Of a stretch of 64,000 nt of DNA, positions 9,516-17,938 are shown piece after piece. Numbering within the stretch: position 1 is the first letter of the stretch; the number at the start of each line of letters is the position of its first letter. Source of the stretch: Micropruina glycogenica (GTDB lineage Bacteria > Actinomycetota > Actinomycetes > Propionibacteriales > Propionibacteriaceae); assembly GCF_900289045.1 (NCBI RefSeq), contig NZ_LT985188.1:1922001-1986000 (forward strand), given 5' to 3'. The notes beneath the pieces were generated by a model that saw nothing but the letters and a program-made list of their open reading frames with translations, had not been told where the DNA came from and did not search any database. The translations under genes and the position numbers were made by a program.

Positions 9516-10226
9516 TCAGGCGTGGACGGTGGTACCGATCTTCTCACCCTGCACGACGCGCAGAATGTTGCCCTCGACACCGAGGTCGAAGAAGATCATC
9601 GGCAGCTTGTTGTCGCGGGCGAGGCTGATCGCGGTGGCGTCGGCCACCTTCAGGTCGCGGGCCAGGTAATCGTCGTAGGTGAGTTCATCGAAGCGCTGGG
9701 CGTTCGGGTTCTTCTTGGGGTCGGAGTCGTAGACGCCGTCGGTGCCCTGTTTGCCCATCAGCAGTACGTCCGCACCGATCTCGAGGGCCCGCTGCGCGGC
9801 GACGGTGTCGGTGGAGAAGTACGGCATACCCGAGCCGGCACCGAAGATGACCACCCGGCCCTTCTCGAGGTGGCGTTCGGCGCGGCGCGGAATGTAGGGC
9901 TCGGCCACTTGGCCCATCTCGATGGCGGTCTGCACCCGGGTCTGTACGCCGGCCTTCTCGGTGAAGTCCTGCAGGGCCAGGCAGTTCATCACGGTGCCCA
10001 GCATGCCCATGTAGTCGGCCCGGTCGCGGTCCATGCCGCGCTCGCTCAGTTCGGCGCCGCGAAAGAAGTTGCCGCCGCCGATGACGACCGCCACCTGCAC
10101 GCCGGCGTTCACCACCGACTTGATCTGGGCGGCCAGGCTGGCCACCACGTCGGGGTCGACGCCGATGCCGCGCGAGCCGCCGAACATCTCGCCGGACAGC
10201 TTGAGCATGATGCGGTGGTAGGTCAT
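9516..10226 (-). CDS. pyrH: uridylate kinase (UMP kinase)
   Basis: PyrH phosphorylates UMP to UDP in pyrimidine nucleotide synthesis. The chosen start ([13 protein letters not shown]) is supported by GAGGAG eleven bases upstream and by the family N-terminus; the longer open frame to 10268 is unlikely to be translated. The 236-residue length is normal. Motifs include [19 protein letters not shown] and the aspartokinase-type [19 protein letters not shown] segment. It lies downstream of tsf but is separated from it by a strong hairpin. Confidence 0.96.
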   Translation of the reverse strand: MTYHRIMLKLSGEMFGGSRGIGVDPDVVASLAAQIKSVVNAGVQVAVVIGGGNFFRGAELSERGMDRDRADYMGMLGTVMNCLALQDFTEKAGVQTRVQTAIEMGQVAEPYIPRRAERHLEKGRVVIFGAGSGMPYFSTDTVAAQRALEIGADVLLMGKQGTDGVYDSDPKKNPNAQRFDELTYDDYLARDLKVADATAISLARDNKLPMIFFDLGVEGNILRVVQGEKIGTTVHA

Positions 10227-10338
10227 GGGCGTGACTGCTCCTCGTGGTGAGATCGGGGCTGGGCTCACTCTAGTCGTGACCCGCGTGACCGGACGACTCG
10301 GCCGGCAGCGCCGGACTCTCGCCGACCGCCGATGAGCC

Positions 10339-10373
10339 GAACGGCCGACCGGGGCGATCCCGATCGGCCGTTC
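10339..10373 (-). terminator. hairpin after tsf
   Basis: A perfect ten-base stem (GAACGGCCGA / TCGGCCGTTC) with a 15-base loop lies just after the tsf stop codon. There is no clear T-run afterwards, so it may be an attenuating or mRNA-stabilising hairpin rather than a full intrinsic terminator. Its place between tsf and pyrH would lower expression of pyrH-frr relative to rpsB-tsf. Confidence 0.6.
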
Positions 10374-10385
10374 GTGGTGATTTCG

Positions 10386-11198
10386 TCAGGCGCCCGCTGC
10401 GAAGCGGACGAAGCGCTTCACGGTGACACCGTTCTCTTTCAGAAGCTGGCCGACGGTCTTCTTGTCGTCCGAGACCGAAGCCTGCTCGAGCAGCACCACG
10501 TCTTTGTAGAAGCCGCCGAGGCGGCCCTCGACGATGCGCGGAATGATCTGCGCGGGCTTGCCGTCTTCTTTCGCGGTGAGCTCGGCGATGTGCCGCTCGT
10601 GAGCGAGCACCTCGGCCGGAACGTCGTCGCGGGTCACGTACTGCGGCGACATGGCGGCGATCTGCATGGCGATGCCACGCACGAAGTCTTCGTCACCGCC
10701 GTCGTACTCGACCATGACGCCCACCTGCGGCGGCAGGTCTTGCGACCGCTTGTGCAGGTAGATGCTGACATCGCCGTCGTAGTTGGCCGCGTTGGCCACT
10801 TCGAGCTTCTCGCCGATCTTGGCGGCCAGTTCGGCCACCGTGTCGCCGACGGTCTTGCCGGAGGCGAGCACCACGGCGTTGGCCGCGGCTACGTCGGTCG
10901 CGCCCGACCCGTCGACAGCCTGGGCGATCTCGTCGGCCAGGGCCACGAACTCGGCGTTCTTGGCCACGAAGTCGGTTTCGGCGGCCAGGTGGATCACGCT
11001 CTTGCCGGCCGAGGCGACCAGGCCGTTGCTGGCCTCACGGTCGGAGCGCTTGGCCATCTTGGCCTGGCCGGTCACCCGCAGGATCTCGACCGCGGCCTCG
11101 AAGTCGCCGTCGGCCTCGGTGAGGGCCTTCTTGGCGTCCATCATGCCCGCGCCGGTGGCGTCGCGGAGCTTCTTCACATCAGCGGCAGTGATTGCCAT
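10386..11198 (-). CDS. tsf: translation elongation factor Ts
   Basis: EF-Ts exchanges GDP for GTP on EF-Tu. The start MAITAADVKKLRDATGAG is the standard family N-terminus; the longer open frame upstream overlaps rpsB and is not credible. The protein has 270 residues with the signature GAGMMDAKKAL and the core motif HLAAETDFVAKN (TDFV contacts EF-Tu). It follows rpsB by 13 bases, so the two form an operon. Confidence 0.97.
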   Translation of the reverse strand: MAITAADVKKLRDATGAGMMDAKKALTEADGDFEAAVEILRVTGQAKMAKRSDREASNGLVASAGKSVIHLAAETDFVAKNAEFVALADEIAQAVDGSGATDVAAANAVVLASGKTVGDTVAELAAKIGEKLEVANAANYDGDVSIYLHKRSQDLPPQVGVMVEYDGGDEDFVRGIAMQIAAMSPQYVTRDDVPAEVLAHERHIAELTAKEDGKPAQIIPRIVEGRLGGFYKDVVLLEQASVSDDKKTVGQLLKENGVTVKRFVRFAAGA

Positions 11199-11211
11199 GT
11201 CTTGCTTGCTC

Positions 11212-12198
11212 TCAGTTCTCTTCGGTGGTGGACACTTCGGCCTCGATGGTCGGATCGACGGTCTCGTTGGCGGCGATCTCGGCGGTCTCGACCTCTTCGG
11301 CGACCTCGGCGGACTCGACGGCGGCACCGGCGACAGCGCCCTCGACCTCGTCGGCCAGCTCGTTGGCCTGCACGTCGGAGCCCTCGACGGCCTCGGACTC
11401 GCGGACCTCGGCAGCGGCGGCGGGAGCAGCCTCGTCGGCGGCACCCAGCAGCTCACGCTCCCAGTCGGCCATCGGCTCGGCCTCTTCACCGGTGGTGGAG
11501 GCGGCCCGGCTGCGGGCCAGCAGTCCCTCGGCCACGGCGTCGGCCACCACGCGGGTCAGCAGGGCGACGGAACGGATCGCGTCGTCGTTGCCGGGGATCG
11601 CGAAGTCGACCTCGTCGGGGTCGCAGTTGGTGTCGAGAATGCCGACGATCGGAATGCGCAGCTTGCGGGCCTCGTCGATCGCGAGGTGCTCCTTCTTGGT
11701 GTCGACCACCCAGACCGCCTGCGGCAGCTTGCCCATGTCGCGAATACCCGACAGGGTTTTGGCCAGCTTGTCCTTCTTGCGGCGCTGCTGCAGCAGCTCC
11801 TTCTTGGTCAGCCCCGAGGCGGCGACGTCGTCGAAGTTGAGGCCCTCGAGCTCCTTCATCTTGCCGATGCGCTTGCTGATGGTGGCGAAGTTGGTGAGCA
11901 TGCCGCCCAGCCAGCGCTGGTTCACGTACGGCATACCGACGCGGGTGGCCTGCTCGGCGATCGCTTCCTGGGCCTGCTTCTTGGTGCCCACGAACAGAAT
12001 CTGGCCGCCACGCGCGACGGTGTCGCGCACGAAGGCGTACGCCTGGTCGATGTAGGTGAGCGACTGCTGCAGGTCGATGATGTAGATGCCGTTGCGCTCG
12101 GCGAAGATGAACTTCTTCATCTTCGGGTTCCAGCGGCGGGTCTGGTGCCCGAAGTGGACGCCGCTCTCGAGCAGTTGACGGGTGGTGACGACGGCCAC
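11212..12198 (-). CDS. rpsB: 30S ribosomal protein S2 with long acidic C-terminal tail
   Basis: S2 is a 30S assembly and mRNA-path protein. The GTG start ([20 protein letters not shown]) is supported by AAAGGA six bases upstream and by family alignment; the open frame continues 63 codons further without family similarity. The core matches S2 well ([44 protein letters not shown]). After about residue 245 there is a tail of ~80 residues rich in Ala, Glu and Val. Tails of this kind occur in other actinobacterial S2 proteins, but this one is long. Confidence 0.97.
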   Translation of the reverse strand: MAVVTTRQLLESGVHFGHQTRRWNPKMKKFIFAERNGIYIIDLQQSLTYIDQAYAFVRDTVARGGQILFVGTKKQAQEAIAEQATRVGMPYVNQRWLGGMLTNFATISKRIGKMKELEGLNFDDVAASGLTKKELLQQRRKKDKLAKTLSGIRDMGKLPQAVWVVDTKKEHLAIDEARKLRIPIVGILDTNCDPDEVDFAIPGNDDAIRSVALLTRVVADAVAEGLLARSRAASTTGEEAEPMADWERELLGAADEAAPAAAAEVRESEAVEGSDVQANELADEVEGAVAGAAVESAEVAEEVETAEIAANETVDPTIEAEVSTTEEN

Positions 12199-12422
12199 GG
12201 CCGGTCCTTTCTTGCGGGACACGCCTATGCGGCGCGGTTGACCCGCGATGAGTTGTTCGAGCCGAACGGTTCGGCCCGCCTGATGCGACCGTTGCGCGCC
12301 ACCCCTTGCGGGGACCACGGCGGCAACCCGTCGAGCGCGACGGTTCGAGGTTGCATGCGAAGTCGATCCGGATGTCCGGATCGCCACCGGCGATTATACG
12401 ACGAAGCGACGCCCGAGCCCAA
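12199..12422 (-). promoter_or_regulatory. rpsB promoter and ~190-base structured leader
   Basis: On the minus strand a perfect TATAAT (-10, plus positions 12393-12398) is preceded after 18 bases by TTGGGC as a weak -35 (12417-12422). Transcription would begin near 12386, leaving an untranslated leader of roughly 190 bases before rpsB. The leader contains short hairpins, including GCCGAA-CCG-TTCGGC at 12261-12275 and CCCC-TTGC-GGGG at about 12302-12313. This could be an autoregulatory S2 leader, as known in other bacteria; that role is inference. Confidence 0.6.
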
Positions 12423-12445
12423 ACCAGGAATGCTGCACCCCCGGC

Positions 12446-12499
12446 CATCCCGGCGAACGCCGGGATCTCGACCGTCATCCCGGCGAACGCCGGGATCTC
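12446..12499. repeat. two tandem copies of a palindromic REP-like repeat
   Basis: Two 24-base units, each the inverted repeat CCCGGCGAACGCCGGG flanked by CAT and ATCTC, sit with a 30-base period between the divergent rpsB and M23 peptidase genes. The same unit with small changes occurs at 24236-24259 and in opposite orientation at 62680-62703. This is a dispersed intergenic palindrome family similar in form to REP-type repeats found in many bacteria. Confidence 0.85.
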
Positions 12500-12584
12500 C
12501 AGGAATCACAAGCCAGGGTGACGTCGCGGATCGAGTTTGAACACTTTCGGCCAGCCGGTCGCTCAATGAATGGCGGAGGGGTTG

Positions 12585-13529
12585 ATGCGCATGTTTCGCG
12601 GGTTCTGGCGGGTGATGGGTGTGTCGCTGCTCGCGGGCGTGCTGCTGGTGATGCCCGCGGCACCGGGCCGGGCCTTCGGGTCTGTGCGCCCGGTGCCCGG
12701 CCCGGTGCTGCGGGCCTTCGATCCCCCGGCGAAGGACTGGCAGCCGGGGCACCGGGGGGTCGACCTGGCTGCGAAGGTCGGCACCCCGGTGCGGGCCGCC
12801 GCCGCGGGGCGCGTGAGCGTGGCCCAGGTCATCGGCGGACGCGGGGTGGTCACCATCGTGCACGGCGACCTGCGCACCACCTACGAGCCGGTGCGGGCCT
12901 CGGTTCGGGTTGGTCAGCAGGTGCGCGCCGGCGACGTGATCGGCGCCGTCCAGGCCGGGCACTGCGCCGGCGGGTGCCTGCATTTCGGCTTGAAGCGCGG
13001 CGATCAGTACCTCGACCCGCTCGGCGACACGTACGGCCAGGGCACCGGGCCGGTGCGGCTACTGCCGGCCTCGGCGGTGGCGCTGGCCCGCAAACTCGCC
13101 GCCGAACGGGCCGCGGCGCTGGCGGCCGGTGACGTACCGCACGGGTCGGGGGTACTGCTCAACCCCGTCGGCGGTCGCATCACCTCACCGTTCGGCCGCC
13201 GCTTCCACCCGATCTTCCACGAGTGGCGCATGCACGAGGGGGTCGACCTGCAGGCCTCGTGCGGCACGCCGATCCGGGCCGCGGCCAATGGGGTCGTGCG
13301 CTCGGTGAGCTATGACTCCTCGGGCGGGCACCGGTTGGTCATCGCCCACGCCGGTGGGCTGACCACCCACTACCTGCACGCCCAGGGGTATCGGGTGCAC
13401 AGGGGGCAGAAGGTCAAGCGCGGCCAGGTGGTAGGCCGAGTCGGGTCGACCGGGTGGTCGACCGGCTGCCACCTGCACTTCACGGTCAAGGTCAACGGAC
13501 GGCTGGTGAACCCGGCGGCTTATCTGTGA
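12585..13529 (+). CDS. secreted protein with two tandem M23 (LytM) peptidase domains
   Basis: M23 enzymes cut peptidoglycan cross-links outside the cell. The protein has 314 residues and a signal peptide (hydrophobic stretch at residues 11-26, cleavage likely near GRA-FG). Domain 1 (about 50-150) keeps H56 and D60 (HRGVDL), but its HxH motif reads C131-L-H133, so a zinc ligand is lost. Domain 2 (about 190-314) keeps H217, D221 and H296-L-H298, so it should be the active one. The start was chosen because GGAGG lies five bases before this ATG; ATGs at 12570 and 12591 are alternatives. A peptidase divergent from rpsB is common in actinomycetes. Confidence 0.88.
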   Translation: MRMFRGFWRVMGVSLLAGVLLVMPAAPGRAFGSVRPVPGPVLRAFDPPAKDWQPGHRGVDLAAKVGTPVRAAAAGRVSVAQVIGGRGVVTIVHGDLRTTYEPVRASVRVGQQVRAGDVIGAVQAGHCAGGCLHFGLKRGDQYLDPLGDTYGQGTGPVRLLPASAVALARKLAAERAAALAAGDVPHGSGVLLNPVGGRITSPFGRRFHPIFHEWRMHEGVDLQASCGTPIRAAANGVVRSVSYDSSGGHRLVIAHAGGLTTHYLHAQGYRVHRGQKVKRGQVVGRVGSTGWSTGCHLHFTVKVNGRLVNPAAYL

Positions 13530-13535
13530 CGCGGC

Positions 13536-14450
13536 TCAAGCCCGGGGGTGGGCCTGGGTGTAGGCGGCGCGCAGGCGCTCGTTCGACACGTGGGTGTAGA
13601 TCTGGGTGGTGGCCAGCGACGAATGACCCAGCATCTCTTGCACGCTGCGCAGGTCGGCACCGCCCTCGAGCAGGTGGGTGGCCATGGCGTGACGCAGGCC
13701 GTGCGGGCCCAGGTCAGGCGCGTCGGGCACCCGGGCCAGGGCTTTGTGCACCAGCCGACGCACCACGCGCTGGTCGATTCTGCCGCCCCGATCGCCCACG
13801 AACATCGCGGCGCCGGAGCTCTCGGCCGCCAGCAGATCGCGGACCCCCAGCCATTGCCGCAACGCCCGCAGCGCAGGCGAACCCAGCGGCACCGTGCGCT
13901 CCTTGTCGCCCTTGCCGCGCACCCGCAGCACCTGCCGGTCGGCGTCGAGCGACCCGATGTCGAGGCCGCACAACTCCCCCACCCGAATGCCGCTGGCGTA
14001 CAGCACTTCGACGATCGCCACGTCGCGCAGGGCGGCGGCCCTGGCCGGGCCCTCGTTCACCTCGGCCGCCTGAGCGCTCAGGGCGTCCAGCGCCTGCCTG
14101 GCCTGGTCGACCTCGAGCGTCGGCGGCAGGGTGCGGTCGACCCGGGGTGAGCGCAGGCCGGCGGCCGGGTCGTGCGGCAGCCGCGCGGTCTCGCAGGCCC
14201 AGGCGTAGAACACCCGCGCCGCGGCCGCTCGGCGTTGCATGGTGGCCCGCTCGGCACCGGCGGCGTGCATGCCGGCCAGCCAGCGCCGCAGCGTACGCAG
14301 GTCGGCGTCGGCCAGGCTGCCGCTGCCGGTGCGGTCGAGGTAGTCGGCCAGGTCGTTGAGGTCGCCCACGTAGGCGCGCACCGTGTGCGGCGAGGCGTTG
14401 CGGGCCACCCTGAGGTGGTGCTCCCACTGCGCGAGCAACTCCGGCTGCAT
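13536..14450 (-). CDS. xerC: tyrosine recombinase XerC-like
   Basis: A 304-residue site-specific recombinase of the XerC/D type, which resolves chromosome dimers at dif sites. An N-terminal SAM-like core-binding domain covers about residues 1-95. The catalytic residues are all visible: R156 (ASGIRVGEL), K180 (RGKGDK), H250 and R253 (HGLRH), H276 (LGHSS) and Y285 (TQIYTHV). It is a chromosomal housekeeping type, not a phage integrase, and its position near rpsB and the M23 gene matches other actinomycetes. The open frame upstream of this ATG overlaps def antisense and was ignored. Confidence 0.93.
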   Translation of the reverse strand: MQPELLAQWEHHLRVARNASPHTVRAYVGDLNDLADYLDRTGSGSLADADLRTLRRWLAGMHAAGAERATMQRRAAAARVFYAWACETARLPHDPAAGLRSPRVDRTLPPTLEVDQARQALDALSAQAAEVNEGPARAAALRDVAIVEVLYASGIRVGELCGLDIGSLDADRQVLRVRGKGDKERTVPLGSPALRALRQWLGVRDLLAAESSGAAMFVGDRGGRIDQRVVRRLVHKALARVPDAPDLGPHGLRHAMATHLLEGGADLRSVQEMLGHSSLATTQIYTHVSNERLRAAYTQAHPRA

Positions 14451-14534
14451 GGTGCCGAGCCTACGTCCGCTGCGGCAGCGTGAGCCGGCGGCGCGTCGCA
14501 TGGGTAGGCTGGTCGGCCGTAGAGAAAGGCGGCC

Positions 14535-15119
14535 ATGGCTGACGACCTGACCACCGGTGGCACCGTGCTGCCGATCACCCGCTGGGGCACCCCGGTGATG
14601 CACGCACCCACACGCGCGGTCACCGACTTCGATGACGACCTGCGCACGCTGGCCCGCGACATGTTCGCCACCATGCACGCGGCGCAGGGTGTGGGGTTGG
14701 CGGCCACACAGGTGGGCGTTGACCTGTCGATGTTCGTGTTCGAATGCCCAGACGATGACGACGTGGTGCAGACCGGCGTGGTCTGCAACCCCGAGGTGAC
14801 TGTGCCGGAGGCCCGCGACCGGGTACTCGACGCGACCGAGGAGGGCTGCCTGTCGTACCCCGGCGGCTACCAGTTGCTGGCCCGCCCCGACCATGCCGTC
14901 TGCACCGGCCAGGACGCCCACGGCAACCCCGTCACCATCGAGGGCACGGGCCTGCTGGCCCGCTGCCTGCAGCACGAAACGGATCACCTGGGCGGCACCG
15001 TGTTCGGCGACCGGCTGTCGACCCGCGCCCGGCGGCTGCTGTCGAAACAGCACGAAGAACTCGCCCACCTGTACCCCGACGACTGGCCCGTGACGCCGCG
15101 CCGCACCTCGGCCGGCTGA
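14535..15119 (+). CDS. def: peptide deformylase
   Basis: Def removes the formyl group from N-terminal Met of new proteins. It has 194 residues. The three family motifs are intact: GVGLAATQVGV (about 52-62), EEGCLSYPG with metal ligand C105, and HETDH with ligands H147 and H151. An AAAGG sequence lies shortly before the ATG. It is the first of two co-directional genes, with the YbjN-domain gene 21 bases downstream. Confidence 0.96.
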   Translation: MADDLTTGGTVLPITRWGTPVMHAPTRAVTDFDDDLRTLARDMFATMHAAQGVGLAATQVGVDLSMFVFECPDDDDVVQTGVVCNPEVTVPEARDRVLDATEEGCLSYPGGYQLLARPDHAVCTGQDAHGNPVTIEGTGLLARCLQHETDHLGGTVFGDRLSTRARRLLSKQHEELAHLYPDDWPVTPRRTSAG

Positions 15120-15140
15120 CGCGCAGAGAAGGAAACCGCA

Positions 15141-15623
15141 ATGACCATGTTCAACTGGGGCCCGACCGAGCCGTCCGGCCCGATTCCGTTCAACAAAGAA
15201 CGCTGGGACGCCGTGCTGACCAGCCTGGAGGTGAACTTCGCCATCGACGAGGACGGCGACCGGTTCGGCGACTGGGAGTCGATGCGGCTGTGGTTCCTGG
15301 TCGCCGGCGACAAGAACGACCTGATGGCGATGCGCTCGATGTGGGACATCAGGCCGCCGATCGAGGCCTACGACTACATGGTCGAGGCGATCAACAGCTG
15401 GAACCGTGACCACTTCTGGCCCAAGGCCATTGTCACCCGCGGCGAGCAGCACCTCGGCATCTTCGGCGACCTGGTCATCGACATCGAGACCGGGGTCACC
15501 GACGACTTTCTGCGCCAGCAGGTGCGCTGCATGATCGGCATGTCCGACCAGCTCTACACCTACCTGGCCGAACTCTTCCCCGAGTCGAAGAACTGGTTCG
15601 ACGCCGGCCAGCCGTCCGAGTAA
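15141..15623 (+). CDS. YbjN domain-containing protein
   Basis: A 160-residue acidic cytoplasmic protein of the YbjN family, small proteins with a type III secretion chaperone-like fold and no settled function. The pattern includes an N-terminal helix followed by the FAIDEDGDRFGDWESMRLWF strand region and a long C-terminal helix (DDFLRQQVRCMIGMSDQLYT). The start is supported by GAAGGAAA upstream. It is probably co-transcribed with def, and it ends 15 bases before the convergent serine hydrolase. Confidence 0.8.
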   Translation: MTMFNWGPTEPSGPIPFNKERWDAVLTSLEVNFAIDEDGDRFGDWESMRLWFLVAGDKNDLMAMRSMWDIRPPIEAYDYMVEAINSWNRDHFWPKAIVTRGEQHLGIFGDLVIDIETGVTDDFLRQQVRCMIGMSDQLYTYLAELFPESKNWFDAGQPSE

Positions 15624-15638
15624 CGCCGCAACTCGGGG

Positions 15639-17063
15639 CTAGACGTCGAACGCGACCGCGTCCAGCGGGTCGTCACCGGTCAGCGGCACCAGCCGCCAGT
15701 CGAGCAGTGCGGTGCCGTCAGCTTGCGCGGTCACGACGATCGTGTGCGGCGTCTCGACCAACCTCAGTTCGGCCTTGAACGTGTCGCCCTGCCACCCGCC
15801 CGAGGCAGCGATCGCCACGCGTGAGGACTGGGCGGCGGGCCAGGTCGACTCCAGCCATCGACCCTCGCCCACCAGCGTGCTCAGGTCATCGTCGCCGCGG
15901 TGCAGCGTGACCAGATGCTCGCCGGGCTGCGTGCTCTGAACAGTGATCGCACTGACGATCTGTGGCAGCTGCGAATCCTGATGACGCGACACCCGCACCG
16001 TCTCGGCCGGCGCAGCGCCGCCCGACAGCGCCGGGTGCGCCAGCGATTCGAGCCGCCGGGCCAGCTCGGCGTCCGCCTCGGGGTCGGTGGGCGCGTCGAC
16101 GGACGGCAGCAGGTGCGTCCACAGAGCGTCCAGGGTGGCCTGCATGTCTTCGACCTCGGACGTGATGGCCACCGCGATGTCGTGCTCGGGCAACACGATG
16201 GCGTACTGCCCGTAGGCGCCGTCGCCGCGGTAGCCGTGGCTGGCGCCCCAGAATGACGCTCCGTAGCCATGGGCCCAATCACCGGCCATGTCGGGGGCCT
16301 GCAGGGAGGCGGCAGTCGGCACCGGTGCCCACGCGGCGTAATCCGCAGGCACCAGCTGCTCCCCGTGCCAGCGACCGCCGTCGAGCCAGGTCTGGGCGAG
16401 CGCGAGAATCGTCGGCGTCGTCACGTGCAGGCCGCTGAACCCGAGGTCGCGGCCGAATGGGGTGCGTTGCGCCCGAGCCGGGTCGCCGGTCAGCCGATCG
16501 AGTACCAGCCGACGCACGTGCGCGGTGAGCGGTTCGCCGGTCGCCGCGGCGATGGCCTGCGCCACTAGATAGGTGGCCACCTGGTTGTACGCCCACACTT
16601 CGCCGGGCTCACCGTCGGGCACGCGCGTGTCGAGAATCGCCGCCAGCACCGGGTCGGCCCCCTCGGCCACGGCGGGCAGCGCATCGTCGCCGTTCCAGTT
16701 CCAGGCCTCGGCGGTGTGACCCGCCGTCATGGTGATGCAGTGCCGCACGGTCACCCGACGCCACACCGGGGCCACCGATTCGAGGTCGACCAGGTACGAC
16801 AGCACCGGCGCGTCGAGGTCGATCAGGCCCTGGCCGACCAGAACGCCGAGCGTGGTGCTGGTGAAGCTCTTGCTGAGCGAGTAGCCCAGGTGCACCCGCT
16901 CGCGGGCGTACGGCGCCCACCATCCCTGCGCGATCACCTGACCGTGCCGGGCGACCATCAGCGAGTGCGTACCGTGGCCGGGAGTTTCGAGGGCGTCCAG
17001 CAGGGCGAGCAAACCACGGGCGTCCACGCCCTGGGCCGACGGGGAGCTGCGCGGCATCGTCAT
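15639..17063 (-). CDS. serine hydrolase of the beta-lactamase/penicillin-binding (class C-like) family
   Basis: A 474-residue protein with the serine hydrolase nucleophile motif SLSK (GYSLSKSFTSTTLG) at about residues 82-85 and a Y-x-N element in WAYNQVATYL, which fits the beta-lactamase family fold. The C-terminal 100 residues form an extra beta-rich region. No signal peptide is seen, so it may be cytoplasmic. Family members include esterases, amide hydrolases and D-peptidases; the substrate is unknown. Its ATG overlaps the stop of the upstream SpoU methyltransferase by four bases, so the two form an operon. Confidence 0.82.
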   Translation of the reverse strand: MTMPRSSPSAQGVDARGLLALLDALETPGHGTHSLMVARHGQVIAQGWWAPYARERVHLGYSLSKSFTSTTLGVLVGQGLIDLDAPVLSYLVDLESVAPVWRRVTVRHCITMTAGHTAEAWNWNGDDALPAVAEGADPVLAAILDTRVPDGEPGEVWAYNQVATYLVAQAIAAATGEPLTAHVRRLVLDRLTGDPARAQRTPFGRDLGFSGLHVTTPTILALAQTWLDGGRWHGEQLVPADYAAWAPVPTAASLQAPDMAGDWAHGYGASFWGASHGYRGDGAYGQYAIVLPEHDIAVAITSEVEDMQATLDALWTHLLPSVDAPTDPEADAELARRLESLAHPALSGGAAPAETVRVSRHQDSQLPQIVSAITVQSTQPGEHLVTLHRGDDDLSTLVGEGRWLESTWPAAQSSRVAIAASGGWQGDTFKAELRLVETPHTIVVTAQADGTALLDWRLVPLTGDDPLDAVAFDV

Positions 17064-17887
17064 GGGGCGAGGGTAGCGGGCGCGGTCGGTCGACCGAGCG
17101 CGTACCCGGCGATCGCGCTTGCGGCGGCCACGTTGAGCGAGTCGATGCCGGCGCGCATGGGAATGCGCACGGCCACGTCGGCCTGATCGATCCAGCGGGT
17201 GGACAGGCCGGCACCCTCGGTGCCCAGCAACACGGCGAGACGCTGCGCCGGTTCGACACGGGCGGCGAAGTCCGCCACATCGACCGCGTCGTCGCGCAGG
17301 GCCAGAGCGACCACCGTGAACCCCGCCCGCTGCAGCGTCGGAACGGCGGTGCGCCAGTCGTCCAATCGGGCCCAGGGAAGGGAGAACACCGCCCCCATCG
17401 AAGTCTTGATCGCCCGTCGGTACAGCGGGTCGGCGCAGCGGGGGGCGAGCAGCACGCCGTCCCAGCCCAGGCCGGCGGCGTTACGCAGAATGGCGCCCAC
17501 GTTGGTGTGGTCGACGATCTCTTCGCACACCATCAGCCGACGCATCGCGAGCAGGTCGGCCATGGTGTGCCGGGTTTCGCGGTATAGGGACGCCAGCGCC
17601 CCGCGGTGCACGTGAAAGCCGCTGACCGCCTCGGCCGTGGCCTCGCTGACCCGGTAGACCGGGGCGTCGCCCACCACGTCACGCAGTGAGTCGAGCCAAC
17701 GCGGCGCCAGCATGAACGATCGTGGCCGGTAGCCGGCCTCGATCGCCCGGCGGATCACCTTCTCGCCCTCGGCGATGAACAGCCCCCGTTCGGCTTCGAG
17801 GTGCTTGCGCAGCGACGAGTCCCGAAGGGCGACATAGTCGGTGAGCCGGACGTCGCTCGGGTCGTCGAGGTCAATCACGTCGGGCAT
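17060..17887 (-). CDS. TrmH/SpoU-family RNA 2'-O-methyltransferase
   Basis: A predicted SAM-dependent ribose methyltransferase with the SPOUT trefoil-knot fold. The N-terminal RNA-binding part (LFIAEGEKVIRRAIEAG) is followed by the three SpoU motifs: EEIVDHTNVGAILRNAAGLG, LLGTEGAGLS and IPMRAGIDSLNVAAASAIA. The start MPDVIDLDD (275 residues) fits the family; an in-frame ATG 13 codons upstream is possible but lacks a clear ribosome binding site. Target rRNA or tRNA position is not predictable. It overlaps the serine hydrolase by ATGA. Confidence 0.9.
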   Translation of the reverse strand: MPDVIDLDDPSDVRLTDYVALRDSSLRKHLEAERGLFIAEGEKVIRRAIEAGYRPRSFMLAPRWLDSLRDVVGDAPVYRVSEATAEAVSGFHVHRGALASLYRETRHTMADLLAMRRLMVCEEIVDHTNVGAILRNAAGLGWDGVLLAPRCADPLYRRAIKTSMGAVFSLPWARLDDWRTAVPTLQRAGFTVVALALRDDAVDVADFAARVEPAQRLAVLLGTEGAGLSTRWIDQADVAVRIPMRAGIDSLNVAAASAIAGYALGRPTAPATLAP

Positions 17888-17938
17888 GGCGAACAGTCTG
17901 GCCCACGGCAGGCATCCCCGGCGCAATAGGGTGGGGTC

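Noticed and set aside
10332-11840. Plus-strand open frames across tsf and rpsB
   Set aside because: Arg/Pro-rich or Gly/Val-rich shadow translations; tsf and rpsB on the other strand are certain.
12446-12499. Possible CRISPR array
   Set aside because: Only two units, with a perfect palindrome and a six-base gap rather than spacers; it fits a REP-type repeat.
13536-14450. XerC-like gene as a phage or island integrase
   Set aside because: It lacks phage-type arm-binding features and sits among conserved housekeeping genes near rpsB, as chromosomal XerC does in relatives; no att repeats were seen.
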